Positions 1 to 5,352 of a DNA stretch of 5,352 nt are shown piece by piece (the first letter of the stretch is position 1; each line of letters opens with the position of its first letter). The notes beneath the pieces were generated by a model. It made no database searches and was not told where the DNA came from. It saw only the letters and a program-made list of their open reading frames with translations. Source of the stretch: Gammaproteobacteria bacterium (lineage in GTDB: Bacteria; Pseudomonadota; Gammaproteobacteria; Eutrophobiales; Eutrophobiaceae). The stretch spans positions 1 through 5,352 of the forward strand of contig JAENIZ010000156.1 in assembly GCA_016844485.1 (NCBI GenBank), written 5' to 3'. The translations under genes were made by a program, and so were the position numbers.

Positions 1-1403
1 GCCCTCTGGAAGAGGACATTACTCTGGAACATCCCGCATTTCCGAAAATCAGGCAGAGCAAGGTCGAAACCGCCCGGCTGGATCAGACCTTTGCTTCAAC
101 CGACCTGAGCCTGGAGAAAGAATCATCAGCGCCATTTGAGGTTACTATTGAATCCGCACAAGCGGCGGATCACGCGGACACAATCAGTGAAAGCAGGATA
201 TCGAGAACAATTGTATCAGCGGCGCAACTCGCGAAAGATATCGGCGGAGGGAAAGATCAGCCGACACCCGTTGCGGCGCAGACTATATTTACCGCGACAG
301 GCCCGCATGATGCCCGTCAATTCTACAAATGGGGCGCGTTTCTGGGCTTGTGTATGGTGATCACTATTGCGGTTATTGCATTTTATTATCTGACTATTAC
401 GCCGTTGACCCCGGACTCGTCATCGCCGTTCGTTGCAAAGGGAATTGAAACCGATCCGGATTTGCCCCCGGCTATTGAGCTGCCTGAAGAGGTGTCAACA
501 GGCACTACTATTGCCGGAGAGGCAGCCTCTATTGAGGATATTTCCGGAGCTGAAATGGCGCAGACAGTATCGACCACGGAGCTGATGGAACAGGCATCTG
601 ATGATGTCACTGAACCAGTCGCTATGGCGCCGGACGCAGGCGTAACTGAAGTGCCGGTTACATCCATACCTGCCATGCAGAAAGATGAAATAACAGAAAC
701 AATCAATGTACCAGTTGAGGAAACAGCAACCGTGGCTGTGGTCGAAAGTGAAACTGCATTGCCTGACAGGATTGATGTTGAACCCAAGGCCATCGAAATC
801 AGTCGCAGCAAATCAATAGATAAAAAAGGCGAGCTGATTAATCTTGCCTATGCTGAATATATGGCAGGTAATTATTCTGTTGCTGAAGCCGGGTATCAAA
901 ATGTATTGAAGGAAACTCCGGATAACCGCGATGCCCTGCTCGGGCTGGCTGCGATTGCGTATAGAAATGGCGATTTGCAAGGCGCTTATGAAAGATATCT
1001 CAAGGTACTGAAACTCTATCCTGCTGACAGCGTGGCAAAGACCGCATTAATAAATCTGCAGGGCAAAAATAACCCAGTCCAAAACGAGAGTATCGTCAAG
1101 TTATTGCTGCAGGAAAATCCTGAAGCATCGTTTCTTTATTTTACACTGGGTAATCTTTATGCGGCCCAATCACGCTGGGCCGATGCACAACAGGCCTTTT
1201 TTGATGCCTATCAACTGGAGTCAGATAATCCTGATTATGCATACAATCTTGCCGTCAGCCTGGATCATATCGGTCAGGCGAGTACGGCATTGAATTATTA
1301 CAACACAGCTCTGGAATTAGCGGACAAATCACAGGTCAGTTTTAATACCGCCTCGGTAATAGCACGTATTGACGCCCTGTCGAGTCTAACCCGCTCAAAT
1401 TAG
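1..1403 (+). CDS. MshN-like TPR membrane protein, 5'-partial (start lies before the window)
   Basis: An open frame runs from base 3 to the TAG at 1401-1403 (466 visible residues) with no ATG, GTG or TTG before the TTG at 348. That TTG falls inside the membrane helix, so the true start is upstream of the window. Visible order: a hydrophilic, probably cytoplasmic region (residues 1-110); one membrane helix (about 111-132, beginning GAFLGLCMVITIAVIAF); an acidic Thr/Ser/Val/Pro-rich spacer (about 135-270), probably disordered and periplasmic; then about four TPR-like units (about 278-455), for example LINLAYAEYMAGNYSVAEAG and LGNLYAAQSRWADAQQAFF. One membrane helix plus C-terminal TPRs directly upstream of mshE matches MshN of MSHA pilus clusters, where such proteins are thought to support machine assembly. 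The cytoplasmic part is longer than I recall for MshN, so an ExeA/MshM-like fusion or another N-terminal domain is possible. The TPR and membrane calls are secure; the MshN assignment is an inference from context. Confidence 0.8.
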   Translation, partial: PLEEDITLEHPAFPKIRQSKVETARLDQTFASTDLSLEKESSAPFEVTIESAQAADHADTISESRISRTIVSAAQLAKDIGGGKDQPTPVAAQTIFTATGPHDARQFYKWGAFLGLCMVITIAVIAFYYLTITPLTPDSSSPFVAKGIETDPDLPPAIELPEEVSTGTTIAGEAASIEDISGAEMAQTVSTTELMEQASDDVTEPVAMAPDAGVTEVPVTSIPAMQKDEITETINVPVEETATVAVVESETALPDRIDVEPKAIEISRSKSIDKKGELINLAYAEYMAGNYSVAEAGYQNVLKETPDNRDALLGLAAIAYRNGDLQGAYERYLKVLKLYPADSVAKTALINLQGKNNPVQNESIVKLLLQENPEASFLYFTLGNLYAAQSRWADAQQAFFDAYQLESDNPDYAYNLAVSLDHIGQASTALNYYNTALELADKSQVSFNTASVIARIDALSSLTRSN

Positions 1404-1407
1404 TACA

Positions 1408-2760
1408 GTGACTGGCACCCATAAGAAAGTCCTGCGTCTGGGGGAAATCCTGGTACAACAGGGGGTCACCACTCCCGATCAGATTAATATTGCCCTCACG
1501 GAACAGAAAAAGAGCAATGACAAGCTGGGCAGGATCCTGGTACGTCTCGGGTTTGCCACTGAGGCCATCATCCGTGATGTCATCGGCGGTGTAATAGGGC
1601 AGGAAAGCGTCAATCTGGATCAGGCCGTTGCAGATAGCGAGGCAGTGGCATTAATCCCCAAGAATATGGCGCGGCGGTTGCACGTCCTGCCGCTTACTTA
1701 CGAAAATGCTAGTAAAACCCTGACTGTCGCAATGACAGATACATTTAATGTGGTGGCGCTGGATCAGATCAGTGTGCAGGTCGGCAGGGATATTGAAATT
1801 TTCCCGGTGCTGGCCGGCGAGGCGGAAATTGAGAAGGCAATCGATCTGTTTTACGGGTTTGAATTGTCCGTAGACGGAATCTTGAAGGAAATTGAAACAG
1901 GCGAGATTGATTATCAAAGTCTCGATGCAGAGACAAATGAATATAGTCAGCCGGTAGTACGATTGGTGAATGCATTATTATCTGATGCGGTTAAACGGGG
2001 CGCTTCAGATATCCACTTCGAACCGGAAGAAGGCTTCCTCAGATTCCGTTACCGTATTGACGGTGTGCTGCGCCAGATTAGAAGCATACACAAGAATTAC
2101 TGGTCTGCCCTCGCAGTACGGGTAAAAGTTATGTCGGGAATGGACATCGCCGAAACACGCGCCCCGCAGGATGGACGCATTTCACTTTCACTATCAGGAA
2201 GACCGGTCGATTTTCGTGTATCAACATTCCCCACTGTCCATGGCGAGAACATCGTTTTACGCGTGCTTGATCGCCAGAAGGGCATTGTCTCCATGGAAAG
2301 ACTCGGCATCAGTGATGATGCCCTGCATACCCTCAAACTCATGGTGGCGCGTCCTGAGGGTATTATTCTTGTTACCGGCCCGACGGGCAGTGGCAAGACC
2401 ACGACCCTGTATTCAATCCTGAGTTATCTGAATACCGAGTCGGTTAATATCATGACATTGGAAGATCCGGTTGAATATCCTACGAATATGATCCGGCAGA
2501 CCTCTGCCAGTGAAACATCACGGCTGGATTTTGCCAGCGGCATACGTTCCATGTTGAGACAGGATCCGGACATTATTCTGGTTGGTGAGATACGGGATGA
2601 AGATACTGCTAATATGGCCTTGCGCGCGGCAATGACAGGGCACCAGGTTTTTTCAACGCTGCATACCAATTCTGCGTTGGGCGCAATCCCACGATTACTG
2701 GATATCGGAGTAAAGCCGGATATCCTGGCAGGTAATATGTTGTTGCCCAGCGGCTGGTAA
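1408..2760 (+). CDS. mshE: MshE-type pilus assembly ATPase, N-terminal and catalytic part; frame broken at the 3' end
   Basis: Cytoplasmic hexameric GspE/PilB-family ATPase that powers pilin polymerisation. Residues 10-62 form an MshEN c-di-GMP-binding motif pair: RLGEILVQQG begins motif 1 (10-33, ending in Q33), then a five-residue spacer, then KLGRILVRLG begins motif 2 (39-62). A GspE N-domain follows (about 70-150). The catalytic core has Walker A GPTGSGKT (324-331), an Asp box TLEDPVE (350-356), Walker B DPDIILVGEIRD with E394, and a His box with H412 and H419. The GTG at 1408 is chosen because the family N-terminus begins here and an in-frame TAA lies at 1387. There is no clear ribosome-binding site, and the 4-nt gap after the TPR gene suggests translational coupling. 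The frame ends in an unnatural tail (LLPSGW) at the point where the family reads on into AQRLVR, which is present in another frame from 2745. As read, the product would be 450 residues instead of about 570. Confidence 0.88.
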   Translation: MTGTHKKVLRLGEILVQQGVTTPDQINIALTEQKKSNDKLGRILVRLGFATEAIIRDVIGGVIGQESVNLDQAVADSEAVALIPKNMARRLHVLPLTYENASKTLTVAMTDTFNVVALDQISVQVGRDIEIFPVLAGEAEIEKAIDLFYGFELSVDGILKEIETGEIDYQSLDAETNEYSQPVVRLVNALLSDAVKRGASDIHFEPEEGFLRFRYRIDGVLRQIRSIHKNYWSALAVRVKVMSGMDIAETRAPQDGRISLSLSGRPVDFRVSTFPTVHGENIVLRVLDRQKGIVSMERLGISDDALHTLKLMVARPEGIILVTGPTGSGKTTTLYSILSYLNTESVNIMTLEDPVEYPTNMIRQTSASETSRLDFASGIRSMLRQDPDIILVGEIRDEDTANMALRAAMTGHQVFSTLHTNSALGAIPRLLDIGVKPDILAGNMLLPSGW

Positions 2761-3116
2761 GGCAACTTTGCGAGGCCTGTAAAGAATCCTATCAGATCAG
2801 CGAACTTGAACGTAACCTGCTCGCCCTGAAAATCACGGACAGACAACAAAATATCTATCGCGCAAAGGGATGCACACAGTGTGATGGCCAGGGCTATAAG
2901 GGCAGGTTGGCCCTGCTGGAGATATTGCATTTCGATAGTGATATGGATGAAGTAATTGCAAGACGTGGTACTCACCGGGAACTGATGCGCCTGGCTTTAT
3001 CCAGAGGATTTAAAACACTCGCTGATGCAGGCGCAAGCCGGGTTTTGGACGGGGCGACAAGCCTTGAAGAAATATCACGTGTCGTTGATCTGACCGACAG
3101 ATTAAAACAGAAATGA
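2745..3116 (+). pseudogene. mshE: C-terminal part of mshE, displaced into another frame
   Basis: From 2745 a frame of 123 codons, ending in TGA at 3114-3116, encodes the missing C-terminal part of the ATPase. It begins AQRLVRQLCEACKES and includes the zinc-binding cysteine pairs LCEAC and GCTQC, followed by GYKGRLALLEIL and a helical end typical of GspE/PilB/MshE. Adding it to the upstream part gives about 569-571 residues, the normal MshE length. It has no plausible start of its own: a TTG at 2907 lies inside the conserved GRLALLEIL stretch, after the zinc motif. It is therefore one gene interrupted by a frameshift, not a separate small gene. The coding sequence after the break looks undamaged, with the cysteines kept and no further stop, so the lesion is either very recent or an error in the sequence. 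Confidence 0.88.
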
Positions 3117-3135
3117 CAAATTCAATATTGTCATT
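3112..3135 (+). repeat. Small hairpin over the mshE stop codon
   Basis: AATGACAA (3112-3119, containing the TGA stop) is perfectly complementary to TTGTCATT (3128-3135), giving an 8-bp stem with an 8-nt loop. The stem is AT-rich and has no following T-run, so it is not an intrinsic terminator. TTGTCATT occurs again at 3148-3155, as the outer part of the next palindrome's left arm, so the same stop-codon sequence could pair with either copy. This may be chance, or a worn end of the neighbouring repeat element. Confidence 0.45.
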
Positions 3136-3147
3136 AAGAACATTTAT

Positions 3148-3207
3148 TTGTCATTCCGAGCGAATGCGAGGAATCCTTGTCCCGACCACCTCCGCTCGAA
3201 ATAACAA
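3148..3207. repeat. Degenerate palindromic intergenic repeat (TCATTCCGAGCG type)
   Basis: Left arm TTGTCATTCCGAGCG (3148-3162) and right arm CGCTCGAAATAACAA (3193-3207) pair over 13 of 15 positions. GAGG (3168-3171) with CCTC (3189-3192) adds four inner pairs, leaving an AATGC bulge on the left. The left half, TCATTCCGAGCG followed by CGAGGAATCC, resembles a short dispersed palindrome I know from the intergenic regions of many bacterial genomes. The right arm has drifted from the expected form (AAATAAC instead of GGAATGAC). Both arm mismatches are C-A in + strand RNA but G-U in - strand RNA, so the fold would be better on the - strand. It fills much of the mshE-mshG gap. No T-run follows, so a terminator role is not supported. 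Confidence 0.6.
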
Positions 3208-3233
3208 CAGAAATAATTGTTTGAAAAAATAAG

Positions 3234-4439
3234 ATGGATGTCTTTAAATACAAGGCGATTGATGAACTCGGCAGGGTCCATAATGGCAAGGTTGATGCTA
3301 TCAACATCGCTGATCTTGAAGCCCGCCTTGGCAAGATGGGACTGGATCTTGTTAATTACAAGGAAGTCAGATCAAGAGGTCCCAATATTACCGGCAGGGG
3401 GACTACCCGGCGCGATTTGATTACTTTTTGTTTTCATCTTGAGCAGACTGGCCGGGCCGGGGTGCCAATTCTTGAAAGTCTTGTTGATCTGCGTGACAGC
3501 ACCGAGAACCCAAGATTGCGGGAAGTCATTGCAGCAATGATCGAATCTATTGAAGGAGGGAAAACGTTATCAGAGGCCATGCGGGATTTTCCTGCTGTTT
3601 TTAATAATATATTTTCCAGCCTGGTAAAAGCAGGGGAACAATCAGGTGAAATCGCCGATGTGTTTTTCAATATTGGTGAAAATCTGAAGTGGCAGGATGA
3701 GCAGGCGGCACAGACAAAAAAGCTGCTGATGTATCCACTGTTTGTCGGCACTGTGGTTATTGGTGTTGTATTCTTCCTTATGATTTATCTTGTCCCTGAA
3801 TTATTGAAATTTGTAAAAACCATGGGCCAGGAATTACCCATGCATACGAAGGTGTTGATAGTTATATCCAATATATTTGTCCAATACTGGTATATCATAT
3901 TATTTTTACCAATAATTTTAATAGTCTCGCTTTTGATCGGTATAAAGGTCAGTCCTTCAATACATTACAACGTAGATAAGCTAAAATTAAAAATTCCTGT
4001 CATCGGGCCTATACTTAAAAAGATAATCCTGACCAGACTGGCCAGTTTCTTTGCGATGATGTATGCCTCCGGGATCACCATTATTGACTGTATAAGGACC
4101 GGCGAAGATATTGTCGGTAACAAGGTGATAGAAGAGGCCATGCGTCAGGTCGGTCAGCATATTGCCGATGGTGAAACACTGAGTAAAAGTTTCGAGGCAA
4201 CGGGGTTATTTCCACCGTTGGTGTTACGCATGTTACGCGTTGGTGAGAATACCGGCGCACTGGAGAATTCGTTGCTCAATATCAGTTACTTTTATACCCG
4301 GGATGTAAAGGAATCAATTGGAAAATTGCAAACCATGATAGAACCCACAATGACCGTTGTATTAGGCACCATTATCGGCTGGGTAATGTTTTCAGTATTG
4401 GGACCCATCTATGACCTCATTACTAAAATCAAAATTTGA
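3234..4439 (+). CDS. mshG: MshG, GspF/PilC-family inner-membrane platform protein
   Basis: A complete 401-residue protein, the usual length for the GspF/PilC family. It sits in the inner membrane, binds the assembly ATPase from the cytoplasmic side and passes its motion to the growing pilus. The N-terminus (FKYKAIDELGRVHNG) is the family's typical opening. Two T2SSF domains follow: the first at about 60-185 with AGEQSGEI (133-140), the second at about 265-390 with RVGENTGALE (336-345). Likely membrane helices lie at about 165-187, 217-238 and 371-393. The ATG at 3234 is the only reasonable start because an in-frame TGA lies at 3222. The ribosome-binding site is poor (an A-rich stretch ending AATAAG). 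Unlike the other junctions here, it is separated from mshE by 117 nt that hold a repeat. It looks intact. Assignment to MshG rather than PilC or GspF rests on the neighbouring MshEN-bearing ATPase. Confidence 0.9.
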   Translation: MDVFKYKAIDELGRVHNGKVDAINIADLEARLGKMGLDLVNYKEVRSRGPNITGRGTTRRDLITFCFHLEQTGRAGVPILESLVDLRDSTENPRLREVIAAMIESIEGGKTLSEAMRDFPAVFNNIFSSLVKAGEQSGEIADVFFNIGENLKWQDEQAAQTKKLLMYPLFVGTVVIGVVFFLMIYLVPELLKFVKTMGQELPMHTKVLIVISNIFVQYWYIILFLPIILIVSLLIGIKVSPSIHYNVDKLKLKIPVIGPILKKIILTRLASFFAMMYASGITIIDCIRTGEDIVGNKVIEEAMRQVGQHIADGETLSKSFEATGLFPPLVLRMLRVGENTGALENSLLNISYFYTRDVKESIGKLQTMIEPTMTVVLGTIIGWVMFSVLGPIYDLITKIKI

Positions 4440-5352
4440 TACATCGGCACGCCGGGCTATTCATCTGAGCGCGGATAAACTTGCTGTCTATCACTGGGAC
4501 AATGGCAAGCTCGGCAGCTCATATCTGTTTGATGTTAACACCGATGGCCAAAGATATTTCGAACGCTATTTGAAGGAAACCAGGAAGGTGTCTACTTACT
4601 TTCTGGTGGATGTAATAGAGGAAGAATATCGTCAGGAAACAATCCCGCATGTCTATGGTTCTGATCGCAAGGCACTGCTGGACAGAAAAAAATCCCGCCT
4701 GTTTCGCGATACACCTTATTATTATGCTGATATCCAGGGGCGAGTGGATGAGGGCCGCCGTGATGATCGTGTTGTATTTGTGGCATTGACCAACCCGGCC
4801 ATCCTGTCGCCCTGGTTGAAACTCCTGGATGAACATAAAGTCCCCCTTGCAGGTATCTATTCCTTACCGAGGTTGACTAAATCTTTCCTGGACAGTTTAC
4901 CCGATCCTTCTGACCATATGCTGGTTGTCAGCCTCCAGAGCATCAGTGGTCTCAGGCAAACTTTTTTTCATAAGAAAGAACTCAAGATCAGCCGCCTTGT
5001 CAGTATGCCGCGTTATGGTACGGAGCCCTATGCACCGTATATTAATGCAGAAGTTGAAAAGATACGCCGTTATCTGAACAGTTTACGGCTTACACCCACA
5101 GAGCAACCATTGGATATCTATTATCTGGCGAATGCCGAGTTACTCAAAGAACTTAAAAAGCTGCAATCTAAAACCACGTTTATTATCCGCCATCACCTGA
5201 TTGATATTAATTTATTTGGGCAACAAATCGGGTTAAACCGGAATATCACGACACCCTTCAGCGATCAGCTCTTCATATATCGTTTGTTAAAAAACAAACC
5301 GGCCAATTACTTTGCACTGCCAGCAGAGACCCGTTATTTTCAGATGCAGAAG
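4411..5352 (+). CDS. Conserved protein of an MSHA-type locus, possibly actin-like (PilM/GspL/MshI-like), 3'-partial
   Basis: An uninterrupted frame runs from the ATG at 4411 to the last base (314 codons, no stop), so the 3' end is missing. It overlaps the end of mshG by 29 nt, which points to translational coupling; no strong ribosome-binding site is seen. No membrane helix or signal peptide is visible, so the visible part is probably cytoplasmic. Recognisable stretches are YFLVDVIEEEYRQETIPHV (63-81), LSPWLKLLDEHKVPLAGIY (132-150) and LVVSLQSISGLRQTFF (171-186). The last two resemble the actin-like fold of PilM, GspL and MshI, in which a substrate-like domain is followed by a conserved 'LRQTFF..K.L..SRL' segment. 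Such proteins usually form the cytoplasmic ring of the pilus alignment complex and bind the ATPase or a membrane partner. It is not MshF, the usual neighbour in Vibrio. Coding status is near certain; the fold is an inference from weak similarity. Confidence 0.82.
   Translation, partial: MTSLLKSKFDTSARRAIHLSADKLAVYHWDNGKLGSSYLFDVNTDGQRYFERYLKETRKVSTYFLVDVIEEEYRQETIPHVYGSDRKALLDRKKSRLFRDTPYYYADIQGRVDEGRRDDRVVFVALTNPAILSPWLKLLDEHKVPLAGIYSLPRLTKSFLDSLPDPSDHMLVVSLQSISGLRQTFFHKKELKISRLVSMPRYGTEPYAPYINAEVEKIRRYLNSLRLTPTEQPLDIYYLANAELLKELKKLQSKTTFIIRHHLIDINLFGQQIGLNRNITTPFSDQLFIYRLLKNKPANYFALPAETRYFQMQK

Noticed and set aside
348..356. TTG at 348 as the start of the TPR protein
   Set aside because: It lies in the middle of the hydrophobic helix, and the same frame is open back to the edge of the window.
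136..360. A 74-codon + strand open frame near the left edge
   Set aside because: It is rich in Arg/Ser with no domain and overlaps the TPR protein's continuous frame.
2736..2760. Programmed ribosomal frameshift in mshE
   Set aside because: A -1 slip would join the frames, but no slippery heptamer is present and the joined protein would still lack two residues of a conserved spacing. A deletion or sequence error fits better.
2424..2975. A 183-codon open frame on the minus strand across the mshE break
   Set aside because: Its product matches no family I recognise, and it lies opposite clear MshE coding sequence in both + strand frames. It is a shadow frame.
3148..3207. Intrinsic terminator between mshE and mshG
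   Set aside because: The palindrome is not followed by a T-run on either strand, and its loop is long.
3128..3234. Promoter for mshG in the gap
   Set aside because: TTGTCA boxes at 3128 and 3148 look like -35 sites, but no acceptable -10 sequence lies at the right distance (TCATTC and GAATCC).

Overview
The window reads as part of an MSHA-type (type IVa-like) pilus biogenesis operon, all on the + strand, probably from a gamma- or betaproteobacterium. The evidence is an MshE-type assembly ATPase with an N-terminal c-di-GMP-binding MshEN motif pair, preceded by a membrane-anchored TPR protein (the place of MshN in the Vibrio MSHA cluster) and followed by a GspF/PilC-family platform protein (MshG). 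Base composition is moderate by eye and similar throughout. No RNA gene, insertion sequence, CRISPR array or sign of recent transfer was found. The species cannot be named from this sequence.

Layout. 1-1403: the 3' part of a TPR protein whose start lies before the window. It has a cytoplasmic region of at least 110 residues, one membrane helix, an acidic Thr/Ser/Val/Pro-rich spacer and a C-terminal TPR domain. 1408-3116: mshE, beginning 4 nt later at a GTG. Its frame is broken near 2740: the N-terminal 444 or so residues (MshEN, GspE N-domain, Walker A, Asp box, Walker B, His box) are in one frame, and the zinc-binding C-terminal 123 residues are in another. The junction looks about 7 nt short of the family. 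3117-3233: a gap holding a small hairpin over the mshE stop codon and a degenerate copy of a palindromic repeat of the TCATTCCGAGCG type. 3234-4439: intact mshG. 4411-5352: an open-ended gene overlapping mshG by 29 nt, encoding a protein that looks like an actin-like PilM/GspL/MshI-type scaffold component.

How the genes work together (from family knowledge). MshE hydrolyses ATP beneath the inner membrane and drives pilin assembly through the platform MshG, with c-di-GMP bound at MshEN acting as the switch. The TPR protein and the actin-like protein are expected to be inner-membrane or cytoplasmic parts of the same machine. If the mshE frameshift is real, the ATPase lacks its C-terminal part and the pilus is probably not assembled. 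If it is a sequencing or assembly error, the operon is ordinary and intact. That is the most important question this window raises. I found no convincing evidence of a wholly new system.
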